DNA of 64,000 bases from Paenibacillus sp. MAEPY2 (GCF_000499205.1 NZ_AWUK01000012.1:186001-250000); one strand, 5' to 3'; shown: positions 28,997-39,117, numbered from the stretch's first letter. A program made the numbers and translations. The notes: generated by a model from the sequence alone, not told the origin.

Positions 28997-31726
28997 TTGG
29001 CCAGAAGAAAAAAGAGGAAAAAAAAGGCCGCAGCGTTTAGCGGCGTTTTAAAATATGAAATTTACGGCATTGTGCTTATAACCCTTGCCGTCATCGCTTT
29101 GTCGGGTGAAGCAACCGTAGGACGATCGCTTTCCAAGATGTTTGGATTAATGCTTGGGAAGTTTTATTTTGCGATTCCGCTTATAGGGATCTATTATGGC
29201 TTAATGGTGATGATTCATCGAAAATGGCCAAGCGGCTGGACAACGCGCAAGACAGGGCTCGTATTGCTGGTGTTCGCCTTAACCCTGATGAGCACCGTCT
29301 CTGCCATGCACCAGAAGCTTATACCGGTTGGAGCTCTTGAGCCTGGTGCTGTACTTACACAGATACATAATGATATGCAAACCGAGCTGCTCACGCCTGC
29401 TGCGCCAGGCGAAAGGGATTCCATGCTCAATAAGGACATTAGCGGCGGTTATATAGGAGCCGCGCAATTTGCCTTGTTCTTGTGGTTGTTTGGCAGCTTG
29501 GGTGCACGTTTGATTATGATCGTCATGTTCATTATCAGTTTCATGCTGATTACCAATCTTTCTTATGTCGATCTGATCCGAATTTTCAGAACTAAGATAT
29601 GGGATGCAGGAAGTGCGATGTACAAAAGGCTGGAGGCTAGACCGGCAACCCGTGCCGCTTCAAGCTCTGCGGGCAAGAAAAGTGGGAATATCCGCAAAGT
29701 GGTACCTGTTCCAGTAGTGGACGACGAGGAAGATGATGACGATGAAATGCATGATCAGCAGCTACCGAAACGAAAATCACCTATATTTTTCCAATTATTT
29801 GGGAAATGGGGTTCTGATCGGGAACGGATGAAGGCTGAGCGTGAGTTGGATCAGGATGACTCTTCAGACACGGAACATGTTGTCTACCGAGCAGAGCAGG
29901 AAAACCTTGCAGATGCATGGCAAGACGGGCCAATCACCGCATGTGATACAACGGCTCCAGCAGCTGTTGCTGTGCAATCAAGAACTAATTCAGCTCCAAT
30001 TATCCGTGACTTCTTTGAACACGTCAGAGCAGAGGATGCGAGTAAAGATGATGATTTGGATGATGCGTATCCTTTTCCAGATGATCTAACGGCTAATATG
30101 CAGGGAGAAGAGCTTCCAATCAAGGTTTCAGATGAAATACTGGATACTAATGAGTGGGCTGAAGCCGCGAATGCTGGAGCAGATGTGATGGATGCTGTGG
30201 ACGGTATTTCAGACGTTGAATCTACGTTGAGCAATGCGGCTCAAGGTTCGGATACGGAGGGGCAGGAAGTGCAACCTGTTAAGCCTCCACCACCACCTCC
30301 GAAACCTTATAAGCTTCCGTCGTTCCGACTACTTTCCAAGCCCAATAATGGAGGCAAGGGTGGCGACCAGAAGGATTATATGCAGACTGCTCGCAAGCTG
30401 GAAGCAACGCTGGAAAGCTTCGGTGTTCGTGCCAAAGTTCTTGAAGTGGTCAGAGGACCTGCTGTTACACGATATGAGATCCAACCGGATATAGGTGTGA
30501 AGGTCAGCAGAATTGTAAGCCTGACAGACGATATTGCATTAGCCCTGGCGGCAAAGGATATCCGGATGGAAGCACCTATTCCCGGCAAATCTGCTATAGG
30601 TATTGAGGTGCCTAATGGAGAGGTATCCGTTGTAACGATGCGGGAGGTCATGGAGACAGCCACATTCCAGGATGCCGAATCCAAAGTAACTATCGCATTT
30701 GGACGGGATATCTCCGGGCAGACGATTATCGGTAATCTGGCTCGTATGCCCCATTTGCTGGTTGCTGGTGCGACGGGTTCAGGTAAATCCGTATGTATCA
30801 ACGGAATTATTACCAGCATCCTGTACAAAGCGAAGCCGGATGAAGTGAAATTTCTGATGGTCGATCCCAAAATGGTCGAGCTGAACGTATATAACGGTAT
30901 TCCGCATTTGATGGCACCTGTCGTAACCGATCCCAAAAGAGCTTCACTTGCTCTCAAAAAGATTGTTGTTGAGATGGAGAAAAGGTATGAGCTGTTCTCC
31001 AAATCGGGTACACGTAACGTTGAAGGTTACAACAATCTCATGAAGGACAATCCAGCCGCAGTGTTGCCTTATATCGTTGTTATCGTGGACGAGCTGGCAG
31101 ACCTTATGATGGTTGCCGCAGGTGATGTGGAAGACGCGATTGCCCGATTGGCTCAGATGGCACGTGCCGCCGGTATCCATTTGATTATTGCCACTCAGCG
31201 TCCTTCTGTAGATGTTATTACAGGTGTAATTAAAGCCAACATCCCATCCCGGATTGCCTTCGGTGTATCCTCTCAAGTGGATTCCCGAACGATTCTGGAT
31301 ATGGGTGGGGCCGAGAAACTGCTGGGTCGTGGAGATATGCTGTTCATGCCAATGGGAGCTTCGAAGCCGGTTCGTGTACAAGGCGCTTTCATGAGTGATG
31401 AGGAAGTTGAAAATATCGTGAATTACGTACGTGGCCAAGGTGAAGCACAGTATGACGAATCCATTGTGCCTGAGGTGGATGATTCCGTTCAGGCAGCAGA
31501 TGAAGTACAGGATGAATTATATGAACAGGCGGTGCAGATTATATTGGAGGCAAAGCAAGCCTCGGTCTCTCTGCTGCAGCGTCGAATGCGGGTCGGTTAT
31601 ACACGCGCAGCACGTTTGATTGACTCCATGGAAGCCCGAGGCGTGATTGGTCCTTATGAGGGGAGCAAACCAAGGGAAGTATTGATCTCGCTGGAGCAGT
31701 ATCAACAGAATAAAATAAGCTCGTAA
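28997..31726 (+). CDS. spoIIIE: DNA translocase SpoIIIE/FtsK
   Basis: Septal ATP-driven DNA pump that moves the chromosome into the forespore and clears DNA from division septa. TTG start behind tgggggtga; 909 residues. A basic N-terminus ([11 protein letters not shown]) leads into about four membrane segments (to about residue 190), then an acidic, low-complexity linker (about 240-430, with a [13 protein letters not shown] tail). The RecA-like motor follows with Walker [10 protein letters not shown] and Walker [16 protein letters not shown]. The C-terminal winged-helix gamma domain ([20 protein letters not shown] with line break) reads orienting DNA sequences. Confidence 0.96.
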   Translation: MARRKKRKKKAAAFSGVLKYEIYGIVLITLAVIALSGEATVGRSLSKMFGLMLGKFYFAIPLIGIYYGLMVMIHRKWPSGWTTRKTGLVLLVFALTLMSTVSAMHQKLIPVGALEPGAVLTQIHNDMQTELLTPAAPGERDSMLNKDISGGYIGAAQFALFLWLFGSLGARLIMIVMFIISFMLITNLSYVDLIRIFRTKIWDAGSAMYKRLEARPATRAASSSAGKKSGNIRKVVPVPVVDDEEDDDDEMHDQQLPKRKSPIFFQLFGKWGSDRERMKAERELDQDDSSDTEHVVYRAEQENLADAWQDGPITACDTTAPAAVAVQSRTNSAPIIRDFFEHVRAEDASKDDDLDDAYPFPDDLTANMQGEELPIKVSDEILDTNEWAEAANAGADVMDAVDGISDVESTLSNAAQGSDTEGQEVQPVKPPPPPPKPYKLPSFRLLSKPNNGGKGGDQKDYMQTARKLEATLESFGVRAKVLEVVRGPAVTRYEIQPDIGVKVSRIVSLTDDIALALAAKDIRMEAPIPGKSAIGIEVPNGEVSVVTMREVMETATFQDAESKVTIAFGRDISGQTIIGNLARMPHLLVAGATGSGKSVCINGIITSILYKAKPDEVKFLMVDPKMVELNVYNGIPHLMAPVVTDPKRASLALKKIVVEMEKRYELFSKSGTRNVEGYNNLMKDNPAAVLPYIVVIVDELADLMMVAAGDVEDAIARLAQMARAAGIHLIIATQRPSVDVITGVIKANIPSRIAFGVSSQVDSRTILDMGGAEKLLGRGDMLFMPMGASKPVRVQGAFMSDEEVENIVNYVRGQGEAQYDESIVPEVDDSVQAADEVQDELYEQAVQIILEAKQASVSLLQRRMRVGYTRAARLIDSMEARGVIGPYEGSKPREVLISLEQYQQNKISS

Positions 31727-31750
31727 TCCACAGCGGATGCAAGCGAATTT

Positions 31751-31783
31751 AAGCCCTTAACCTTATTGGTTAAGGGCTTTTTG
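31751..31783 (+). terminator. spoIIIE terminator
   Basis: Perfect 12-bp stem (31751-31762 with 31768-31779), 5-base loop, then T-rich sequence. Confidence 0.9.
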
Positions 31784-31836
31784 CATGCCATTGGACTAAA
31801 GTTTTGCCATGATGTCCAATGATCGTCTGATTTGGT

Positions 31837-31866
31837 GCATAGGAACGAAGTATGCTTGTCATAATA
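31837..31866 (+). promoter_or_regulatory. Candidate SigG promoter of the SleB-like gene
   Basis: GCATA (31837-31841), 18-base spacer, CATAATA (31860-31866). This fits the B. subtilis SigG pattern GHATR-N18-CATWHTA at every position. A forespore promoter suits a spore cortex-lytic enzyme. An ATG at 31852 lies inside it and so cannot be the start. Confidence 0.7.
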
Positions 31867-31914
31867 ACCTTAGCGATTCTGTTAATCCCACAAGAGAAAG
31901 GTAGAGCTCAGTCG

Positions 31915-32745
31915 ATGCGAAAAATGAACATATGGCTTTTCACTGCTATTTTGCTGATGTCCGCATTGGGAATTCGTTATATGCTTCCTGGGAATACAGC
32001 AACCGAAAGTCTAAACCAAAGTACCCCGCAGGTCGAAGAGAAGTCCTTACCCACTTTTAGCACCAATGCTGTGAAATATGGAAGTTATGGCCAAGATGTA
32101 TATGAGCTTCAAGGCCGACTGAAGTATTTGGGATTTTACAATGGTAAAATTGACAGTAATTTTGGCAGCACCACACTGAAATCAGTAAAATGGTTTCAAT
32201 CTGAATTCGGTATGAAGGTAGATGGTGTGGTTGGAGCCAAAACCAAGCTGAAACTTTACAATGCTTCAAAACAATGGTCGCCAACAGAAACGCCGTTGCA
32301 TAAGGATCAAGGTTCAGGAAATGGTGGCAACAACAACAATACGGCAGACAAAGAGCAGGACAATATGGGCTCAGCCAATTCCATGGGGCTGTCGGAGAAC
32401 GAAATCAAAATTATGGCTAACGCCGTATATGGTGAATCTCGCGGAGAGCCATTCGAAGGTCAAGTGGCCGTAGCGGCTGTTATTCTGAATCGCGTTAAAT
32501 CGCCGAGTTTCCCGAACACACCGTCAGGAGTAATTTTCCAGCCAGGTGCATTTACCGCCGTTGCAGACGGCCAGATTTATCTGGAACCGAATGCCCAAGC
32601 TAAAAAAGCAGTTGAACAGGCGATAAATGGTTGGGATCCATCCGGTGGATGCCTCTATTATTTTAACCCGAAGACAGCTACATCCAAATGGATCTGGACT
32701 CGTCCTCAGGTGAAAACAATCGGGCAGCATATATTCTGTATGTGA
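31915..32745 (+). CDS. SleB-like spore cortex-lytic enzyme
   Basis: Peptidoglycan hydrolase of the SleB/CwlJ family. ATG at 31915 gives a signal-like N-terminus (NIWLFTAILLMSALGIRYML) and 276 residues. A peptidoglycan-binding domain (about 45-105, GSYGQDVYELQGRLKYLGFY) is followed by a Gly/Asn-rich linker and the hydrolase_2 domain (about 160-276) with the likely catalytic glutamate in VYGESRGEPFEGQVAVAAV. Domain order matches SleB, but no ypeB gene follows, which normally accompanies sleB. It may be a paralogue of the main SleB. Confidence 0.88.
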   Translation: MRKMNIWLFTAILLMSALGIRYMLPGNTATESLNQSTPQVEEKSLPTFSTNAVKYGSYGQDVYELQGRLKYLGFYNGKIDSNFGSTTLKSVKWFQSEFGMKVDGVVGAKTKLKLYNASKQWSPTETPLHKDQGSGNGGNNNNTADKEQDNMGSANSMGLSENEIKIMANAVYGESRGEPFEGQVAVAAVILNRVKSPSFPNTPSGVIFQPGAFTAVADGQIYLEPNAQAKKAVEQAINGWDPSGGCLYYFNPKTATSKWIWTRPQVKTIGQHIFCM

Positions 32746-32753
32746 TGATCTTG

Positions 32754-32795
32754 GAAGCAACCAGAAGGCGTGACTTTGGTTGCTTCTTGCCTTTT
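32754..32795 (+). terminator. Weak terminator after the SleB-like gene
   Basis: Arms AAGCAACCA and TGGTTGCTT (about 32755-32763 with 32777-32785) around a 13-base loop, followed by a modest T-rich stretch. Confidence 0.55.
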
Positions 32796-32871
32796 GAATG
32801 GGTTAAAATGGTTGTTACGTTTAAGCTTCACTTATTGCACGACAAATGACGCCGTAAAGGGGTTTTGACAT

Positions 32872-34152
32872 TTGAATACATCAGGATTTGAACGAGGAAA
32901 TCGGAAAGAATTCCGCATACATGTTCTTCCTACGAAGCGGTTTAAAACATATGCGATATCACTTTACGCAGGGGTTCCTCTGCAAGAAGATACGGTTACC
33001 AAAGTAGCCTTAACACCTTTCGTACTTCGGCGCGGGACCGAATCCTATCCGGAAACAACGCAATTTCGTGAACAGTTGGAACATTTGTATGGAGCGGGTT
33101 TTGGCTTTGATGTTTATAAACGTGGAGATTACCAGATCGTACAGTTCCGTATGGACACCATTAATGATTCCTTTGTTGGCGGGGACGAGCAGTTGCTGGA
33201 CCGTTCTTTTGCTTTCCTTGGAGAGGTGCTCACACGCCCCGCACAGGAGGATGGACATTTCCGAACCTCTTACGTACATGCTGAGCGGGAGACTGTTCGC
33301 AAAATGCTGGAGTCTATCGTCAATGACAAAATGCGTTATGCTGCTGAACGCAGTATTGAGGAGATGTGTAAAAACGAACCTTACCGCTTGCACCCGCTTG
33401 GTGAACGCAAAGATTTGCCGGGCATAGATCCAGAAACATTGACAGCTTCGTATCAGGAATGGTTGCAGCAGGCAAGTATGGACTTGTATGTGGTGGGCGA
33501 CACCACGCTGGAAGAGGTAGAAAGCCTGGTTCAGCGATATTTCAATGTAGACCGTGTGACCTCTTCCGATTATCACACACAGGAAGCGGTTCGCGGAGAT
33601 AAAGAAGTGCAAACCGTTGTAGAACGGCTTAATGTTAATCAGGGCAAGCTGAATATGGGACTTCGTACGTCCATCACTTATGGTGATCCGCAGTATGCAG
33701 CAGCTTTGATGTATAACGGCATTCTCGGAGGATATCCTCATTCCAAGCTGTTTGTTAATGTTCGTGAAAAAGAAAGTCTGGCGTATTATGCCTCTTCCCG
33801 TTATGACGGACATAAAGGTATTGCAACGATCCAATCCGGGATTGAAATTCCCAATTACGAAAAAGCGGTCAAAATTATCAAGCAGCAGCTGGATGAAATG
33901 AAGAACGGGAATATTACTGATTTGGAAATGTCCCAGACCAAGGCGATGATCCGGAATTTGCTTAGGGAAATGCAGGACTCTGCATTTGAGCTGATCGCTT
34001 ATGATTTCAATCGGCAGTTGTCCGGCAAAGAGCGAACCGCCGAGGAACTGCTGGCCCAGGTAGAACAGATCAGCAAAGAAAATGTTCGTGAGGCGGCAGA
34101 AAAATTCCGTCTGGATACGATTTATTTCTTGCGTGATGAGAAGGAGGAATAG
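32872..34152 (+). CDS. ymfF: M16-family protein YmfF, without zinc motif
   Basis: 426 residues, TTG start with aaagggg (32857-32863) upstream. M16 fold recognised from FVLRRGTESYPETTQFREQL and GILGGYPHSKLFVNVREKES with line breaks. The HxxEH zinc motif is absent (REQLEHLYG at the equivalent place), so it is probably a non-catalytic partner. The active-type YmfH follows 3 bases later. Order ymfF-ymfH-ymfI-ymfJ-ymfK-rodZ is conserved in Bacillus. Confidence 0.92.
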   Translation: MNTSGFERGNRKEFRIHVLPTKRFKTYAISLYAGVPLQEDTVTKVALTPFVLRRGTESYPETTQFREQLEHLYGAGFGFDVYKRGDYQIVQFRMDTINDSFVGGDEQLLDRSFAFLGEVLTRPAQEDGHFRTSYVHAERETVRKMLESIVNDKMRYAAERSIEEMCKNEPYRLHPLGERKDLPGIDPETLTASYQEWLQQASMDLYVVGDTTLEEVESLVQRYFNVDRVTSSDYHTQEAVRGDKEVQTVVERLNVNQGKLNMGLRTSITYGDPQYAAALMYNGILGGYPHSKLFVNVREKESLAYYASSRYDGHKGIATIQSGIEIPNYEKAVKIIKQQLDEMKNGNITDLEMSQTKAMIRNLLREMQDSAFELIAYDFNRQLSGKERTAEELLAQVEQISKENVREAAEKFRLDTIYFLRDEKEE

Positions 34153-34155
34153 TCG

Positions 34156-35436
34156 GTGGAGAGCATAACTTACGATCGTTTGCAGGAAACGCTTTATTAC
34201 GAAGTAATGGATAACGGGCTGCAAGTTTATATTTTGCCTAAACCGGGTTTCCAGAAAACATATGCCACATTTGCAACCAAATACGGCTCGGTCGACAATC
34301 ATTTTCAGGTTGAAGGACAGGAAGAAGTGAAGGTTCCGGACGGAATTGCTCATTTTCTGGAACACAAAATGTTTGAAGAACCAATGGGTGATATTTTTGC
34401 CACATTTGCTTCTCATGGAGCGTCTGCCAATGCTTTTACCAGTTTCGACCAGACCGTTTATTTGTTTTCGGCGACGGAACACGTCAATGAAAATATACAA
34501 ACATTAGTTGATTTTGTGCAAAATCCTTACTTCACCGATCAGAATGTGGAAAAGGAAAAAGGGATTATCGCCCAGGAAATTAATATGTATGCTGATAATC
34601 CGGATTGGCGCGTTTATTTTGGCTTGATTGAGGCGATGTATCAGAAACATCCCGTTCACATTGATATCGCCGGAACCGTTGAATCCATTGGCACCATAAC
34701 GAAAGAAACGTTGTATACGTGCTACAACTCTTTTTATCATCCAAGCAACATGCTTCTGTTTGTCGTGGGTGGAGTAGACCCGCAGGAAGTGCTGGATATG
34801 GTTCGTTCGAACCAGGCGGAGAAAAATTATAAGCCTCAAGGTCGAATTGAGCGGATATTTGAGCAGGAACCGGAGCAGGTGGGGGAAGCCAGACGTGAAT
34901 CCAAATTGGCTGTGTCCCTGCCCAAATGTTTGTTTGGTTTCAAGGAAACCGATGTGGGACTTACAGGAGAAGAGCTGTTACGTCGGGATATGACAACCAA
35001 ATTGATGATGGATTTGCTCTTTGGTTCCAGTACCCCGCTATTTCAAAAACTGTATGATGAAGACCTGATTTCGGACAGCTTTGGACATGAATATAACAGT
35101 TCACCGCAATATGCTTTTTCTGCTATTGGCGGGGACACCAAAGACCCGGATCAACTGCTTGCCCGCATCCGTGAAGAAGTTGATGCTATTGTGGAAAAAG
35201 GGTTCGATGCAACCGATTTTGAGCGCGCACGCAAAAAGAAAATAGGTGGATATTTGCGCATGCTTAATTCACCGGAAAACATTGCAAATGAATTCACGCG
35301 ACAGCAATTCCGTGGTGGTGATTTTTTCAATATGCTCCCGTTGTATGAATCGCTTACGCTCGAAGAGGTAAACCGCAGATTGAAAGAGCATATTCGTTGG
35401 GCTCAGCTGGCGATATCGCTTGTCGTGAGTCCTTAA
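34156..35436 (+). CDS. ymfH: M16-family zinc protease YmfH
   Basis: 426 residues, GTG start with aaggagg (34141-34147) at the end of ymfF. The inverted zinc motif is intact (GIAHFLEHKMFEEP) and a conserved glutamate lies in IIAQEINMYADNPDW. Likely forms a heterodimer with YmfF, in the way that paired bacterial M16 proteins combine one zinc-binding and one zinc-free subunit. Substrate unknown. Confidence 0.93.
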   Translation: MESITYDRLQETLYYEVMDNGLQVYILPKPGFQKTYATFATKYGSVDNHFQVEGQEEVKVPDGIAHFLEHKMFEEPMGDIFATFASHGASANAFTSFDQTVYLFSATEHVNENIQTLVDFVQNPYFTDQNVEKEKGIIAQEINMYADNPDWRVYFGLIEAMYQKHPVHIDIAGTVESIGTITKETLYTCYNSFYHPSNMLLFVVGGVDPQEVLDMVRSNQAEKNYKPQGRIERIFEQEPEQVGEARRESKLAVSLPKCLFGFKETDVGLTGEELLRRDMTTKLMMDLLFGSSTPLFQKLYDEDLISDSFGHEYNSSPQYAFSAIGGDTKDPDQLLARIREEVDAIVEKGFDATDFERARKKKIGGYLRMLNSPENIANEFTRQQFRGGDFFNMLPLYESLTLEEVNRRLKEHIRWAQLAISLVVSP

Positions 35437-35458
35437 TATGGAGAGGGGAACAGGACAA

Positions 35459-36208
35459 TTGAAGCCAATCGGGGAAATGACGGTACTTGTAACAGGCGCT
35501 AGCGGAGGCATTGGAGCAGCCATTGCGGAGCGCTTTGCCAAGGTGGGCATGAATGTCGTAATTCACTATATGAAATCGCATGAAGCAGCTAATGAAGCTG
35601 CAAGAAGATGTATGGAACAGGGCAGTGGTAAAGTCATGACGGTGTCTGCTGATCTTCGCAGCCGGGAACAGATCGAACGTATGCGTGAGAAGCTGGAATC
35701 ACATGGGCTGATGCCGGATATTCTGGTGAACAATGCAGGAATATCACATTATGGATTGCTGTCCGATGTTACGGAAGAGATCTGGGATGAAGTCATGGCG
35801 ATCAACCTGAAAGGCACGTTCTTGTGTACACAGGAAATGATGCCTCACATGATCTCTCAAAGATATGGCCGAATCATTAATGTGTCGTCGATCTGGGGAC
35901 TGTCAGGTGCCTCTTGTGAAGTGTTGTATTCTACGACCAAAGGCGGTGTAAATGCATTCACCAAAGCTCTTGCCAAAGAGTTGGCTCCATCTGGAGTGAC
36001 GGTGAATGCTGTAGCTCCGGGTGCCGTTCAAACATCCATGTTAAACCATCTGGATCAGGATGAACTAAAGATGCTGGAAGAGGACATTCCTGCAGGAAGA
36101 CTTGCCCAGCCAGATGAAATCTCATCACTGGTCTACTTCCTTGCACTTCCTGAGTCAGGCTATATTAACGGGCAGATTATAAGTCCAAATGGGGGCTGGC
36201 TCACGTAA
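35459..36208 (+). CDS. ymfI: Short-chain dehydrogenase/reductase YmfI
   Basis: SDR-family oxidoreductase similar to FabG 3-oxoacyl-ACP reductases. TTG at 35459 is preferred (gagagggg 35441-35448 upstream); 249 residues. The cofactor motif TGASGGIGAAIAERF, NNAGI, the catalytic serine in NVSSIWG and the YSTTKGG Y-x3-K are complete; the C-terminus has INGQIISPNGG. Substrate unknown; placed after the M16 pair as in Bacillus. Confidence 0.92.
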   Translation: MKPIGEMTVLVTGASGGIGAAIAERFAKVGMNVVIHYMKSHEAANEAARRCMEQGSGKVMTVSADLRSREQIERMREKLESHGLMPDILVNNAGISHYGLLSDVTEEIWDEVMAINLKGTFLCTQEMMPHMISQRYGRIINVSSIWGLSGASCEVLYSTTKGGVNAFTKALAKELAPSGVTVNAVAPGAVQTSMLNHLDQDELKMLEEDIPAGRLAQPDEISSLVYFLALPESGYINGQIISPNGGWLT

Positions 36209-36380
36209 TAACTGAGTCAAATTCAATGTTGATTACTCTTCAGGGTAGTGTCCTGATGGAAATTGTTGATTTGAAGCAGATCTTCGATGAATTCAAAAAT
36301 GCTCGTATATAAAATGGCCGGGAAGCACATATTACAACTGTTGATTTTAAATCTCATGCGTCAGCAAAGGAGGATTTATC

Positions 36381-36644
36381 ATGTCAACTGAAAAAACAGT
36401 GCTCTCAAGTTTTGACACATGGAAGAAGTTTTTGGGTGACCGCGTGAAGCAAGCAGAAAAGATGGGGATGAATGAAGAAACCATCAACAAACTTGCATAC
36501 GAAATCGGTGACTTCCTGGATGAGAAAGTTGATCCAGCGAACCATTCCAACCGGGCATTGAAAGAATTATGGGATGTCGGCGATGCAGATGAGCGTCGTA
36601 CGATTGCGTGCCTGATGGTCAAATTGGCCAAACAAAACGCATAA
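36381..36644 (+). CDS. ymfJ: DUF3243 protein YmfJ
   Basis: 87 residues behind aaaggagga. Charged, mostly helical small protein (SFDTWKKFLGDRVKQAEKMG, LWDVGDADERRTIACLMVKL). Same position as B. subtilis ymfJ. Function unknown. Confidence 0.9.
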   Translation: MSTEKTVLSSFDTWKKFLGDRVKQAEKMGMNEETINKLAYEIGDFLDEKVDPANHSNRALKELWDVGDADERRTIACLMVKLAKQNA

Positions 36645-36657
36645 GAGTTTCAGATGG

Positions 36658-36680
36658 AAAGCTCCCGCAAGGGGGCTTTT
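36658..36680 (+). terminator. ymfJ terminator
   Basis: Stem 36658-36666 with the following GGGGGCTTT (one G-T or bulge), short GCAA loop, then a few T. Confidence 0.6.
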
Positions 36681-36842
36681 CTCTAATGATTACAAACGGA
36701 TTACAGAGCTGTTCTTGTAATTCATTTTCATTTTATATATCATTAACGTGACCCATTTTTAGAAGATGTCTCAGATTGACGTCCAGTGGATGCGTTCTGT
36801 TGCTGTCGAATAATGTGGAATAATGCTTTACGGGGTGTTGAA

Positions 36843-37610
36843 ATGGAATCTAAACAATGGTACATGGAATATAAAATACATAAGAACAGACCCGGTCTGT
36901 TAGGGGATATTGCCTCTATGCTGGGGATGCTTGAAGTGAATATATTGACCATTAACGGTGTTGAGGGCAAAACCCGGGGAATGCTGTTGGAATCGGATGA
37001 TGATGAGAAGATCCGTCTGCTGGGTGAAATGCTTGGCAAAGTGAACAGCATAACCGTGTCTGCTTTGCGTCAACCAAAATTGGTAGATATTTTGGCTGTT
37101 CGGCATGGTCGCTATATTGACCGTGATTCGGACGACCGCAAGACGTTCCGTTTTACACGGGACGAACTTGGGTTACTTGTGGACTTTTTGGGTGAAGTAT
37201 TTAAGAGGGAAGGCAATCAAGTCATTGGTTTGCGTGGAATGCCGCGTGTAGGCAAAACGGAATCCATTATTGCGGGCAGCGTATGTGCGATGAAGCGCTG
37301 GACGTTTGTTTCCTCCACACTTCTTCGTCAGACCATAAGAAGCCAGATGTCCGAGGACGAATTGAATCCAAACAATGTGTTTATTATTGACGGAATTGTC
37401 AGTACGATTCGTTCAAGCGAACGGCATTATAATCTGTTACAGGACATCATGACGATGCCAAGCACCAAGGTTATTGAACATCCGGATATTTTTGTGCAGG
37501 AGTCGGAATATGATTTTAATGATTTTGACATTATTATTGAACTGCGCAACAATCCGAATGAAGAAATTATTTATGATACGTTTACGGCCAGCTACACCGA
37601 CGAACTGTAA
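36843..37610 (+). CDS. ymfK: DUF3388 protein YmfK (ACT plus P-loop-like)
   Basis: 255 residues from the ATG at 36843. The N-terminal 75 residues look like an ACT domain (YKIHKNRPGLLGDIASMLGM). The rest contains a P-loop-like GMPRVGKTES at about residue 130 and an acidic FIIDGIVSTIRSSERHY. Matches YmfK by content and position. A ligand-sensing ATP/GTP-dependent role is possible but no activity is known. Confidence 0.88.
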   Translation: MESKQWYMEYKIHKNRPGLLGDIASMLGMLEVNILTINGVEGKTRGMLLESDDDEKIRLLGEMLGKVNSITVSALRQPKLVDILAVRHGRYIDRDSDDRKTFRFTRDELGLLVDFLGEVFKREGNQVIGLRGMPRVGKTESIIAGSVCAMKRWTFVSSTLLRQTIRSQMSEDELNPNNVFIIDGIVSTIRSSERHYNLLQDIMTMPSTKVIEHPDIFVQESEYDFNDFDIIIELRNNPNEEIIYDTFTASYTDEL

Positions 37611-37676
37611 CGCTCCGTACGGGATCATGAAATAGATAAGCAACAACCATAGAGATAAACATAAGGAGGAGATGGC

Positions 37677-38726
37677 ATGTCTGAACTGGGTCAGCAGTTA
37701 AGAGAGGCCCGGCTGCAAAAAGGGATGAGTCTTGACGATGTACAGGAAATGACTAAAATTCGCAAGAGGTATTTGGAGGCAATAGAGGCAGGAGACTACA
37801 AAGTGCTGCCTGGCAGCTTCTATGTGCGTGCATTTATCAAAACCTATGCGGAAACAGTGGGACTAAATCCTGATGAGCTGCTGGAGGGGCATAAGAAAGA
37901 TGTACCTGCAGAAGAAACGGAAGCAACCATGGAGCCAGTTATTCAGAAGCGTTCAAGTCGTCCGGTAGAGCGCAGTAACCGCTGGATGTCTGTTGCACTG
38001 ATGTGGACTTTTCCGGTGTTGATTCTTGTGCTGTTGTACGTGTACGTTGTGATGAACAAGGATGATTCCGATACACAAGGGCTGGATCAAACGAAGATCA
38101 CAGACAGCCAGCAGCAGCCTCAAGATAAACCGGATGAGCCTACAGATAATGGTCAGGCTTCTAATCCTCCGGCTGAATCAGGTAGCGAAGGCCAGGCCGG
38201 TGGTAACGGTGGTGGAACGGCAGAGGGACAGGCCGATGGACAAACGGATGGTCAGACAGATGGACAAACAGATGGGCAAACGTCTGATGAAAATCAGAAC
38301 CCAACGGATACGCCATCAACTGCTGTAACTGTTGCTGAAGACGGGAAATCAGGCAATATTACCAACTTTAAAGTGAACGGCAGCGCAGGACAGCCTGTGA
38401 CGGTTACGATTAAAGCAACGGGGCATAGTTGGCTGGAAGTATACAAGGGCGAGAACTCTAGCGGAGAAAAGTTGGAGTACGGCAACACCGCTGAGGGAGA
38501 CAGCTACACCTTCGAATTGGATAGTGCAGGAATGTACATCAAGTCGGGTTACGCTGCCGCAACCACAATTGAGGTTGCAGGGCAGGTTGTGACTGACGGA
38601 AAAGCGACGAACCGCATTCGGTTAAGACTTGGTGAGGATACGTCTTCCACTGGTACAACTGAAGGCACTACGACGAACGGAACAGGAAGCACTACCGAAG
38701 GAAGCACTGGCACTGGCGGCGAATAA
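37677..38726 (+). CDS. rodZ: RodZ-type cell-shape protein
   Basis: Links the MreB cytoskeleton to the membrane. 349 residues, strong aaggaggaga site upstream. N-terminal helix-turn-helix (LGQQLREARLQKGMSLDDVQ), a membrane segment near 105-125 (ALMWTFPVLILVLLYVYVV), then an extracellular low-complexity region with four DGQT repeats, a DUF4115 beta domain (about 220-315) and a Thr/Gly/Ser/Glu-rich tail. Equivalent to ymfM, with pgsA a few genes downstream. Confidence 0.93.
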   Translation: MSELGQQLREARLQKGMSLDDVQEMTKIRKRYLEAIEAGDYKVLPGSFYVRAFIKTYAETVGLNPDELLEGHKKDVPAEETEATMEPVIQKRSSRPVERSNRWMSVALMWTFPVLILVLLYVYVVMNKDDSDTQGLDQTKITDSQQQPQDKPDEPTDNGQASNPPAESGSEGQAGGNGGGTAEGQADGQTDGQTDGQTDGQTSDENQNPTDTPSTAVTVAEDGKSGNITNFKVNGSAGQPVTVTIKATGHSWLEVYKGENSSGEKLEYGNTAEGDSYTFELDSAGMYIKSGYAAATTIEVAGQVVTDGKATNRIRLRLGEDTSSTGTTEGTTTNGTGSTTEGSTGTGGE

Positions 38727-38793
38727 CCAAAGTTTCTGCGGGAGACACTAACCTTGTCTTAACTTGCAGTCAACTTTTGGTGAAGTGAGGTGG

Positions 38794-38964
38794 ATGGCTG
38801 TGACAGTCAGCTGGATCGTAACAGGTTTGGGGATCATTGTCAGCCTCCTGGGTTATTACTTGACTCCAACTGCCTGGGGTTACGGCATTTTGGGTTTTGG
38901 ACTTGCACATGTGCTTCTGGGTGTGCTCGACATGTTCAGACAGCCTAATCGCAGCCGTTATTAG
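38794..38964 (+). CDS. Small two-helix membrane protein
   Basis: 56 residues from the ATG at 38794 (gtgaggtgg just upstream). Two hydrophobic segments, VSWIVTGLGIIVSLLGYYL and GYGILGFGLAHVLLGVLDM, with a short polar tail. No family recognised. It has no counterpart between rodZ and pgsA in B. subtilis. Its ribosome binding site and the terminator directly after it support it as a real gene. Confidence 0.7.
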   Translation: MAVTVSWIVTGLGIIVSLLGYYLTPTAWGYGILGFGLAHVLLGVLDMFRQPNRSRY

Positions 38965-38979
38965 AATGGCAGCCGCACG

Positions 38980-39029
38980 AAAAGCATTTTTGGCAACCAT
39001 CTCAAGTGGCGGCCAAAAATGCTTTTTTT
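38980..39029 (+). terminator. Terminator after rodZ/small membrane gene
   Basis: Perfect 15-bp stem (38980-38994 with 39012-39026) and T-run. Confidence 0.9.
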
Positions 39030-39117
39030 AATTTGAAAACCCTCATAAAATTAGACTTTTGCTTGGCGTATCCTCTATAATGTTACAGAACATATGATTA
39101 CTGAAAGGGTGACTGGT

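Noticed and set aside
31852..31914. Upstream ATG giving a longer SleB-like protein
   Set aside because: It lies inside the SigG-like promoter and has no ribosome binding site.
33010..34500. 496-codon open frame on the minus strand across ymfF and the start of ymfH
   Set aside because: Antisense to two clear M16 genes, no ribosome binding site, composition of a shadow frame.
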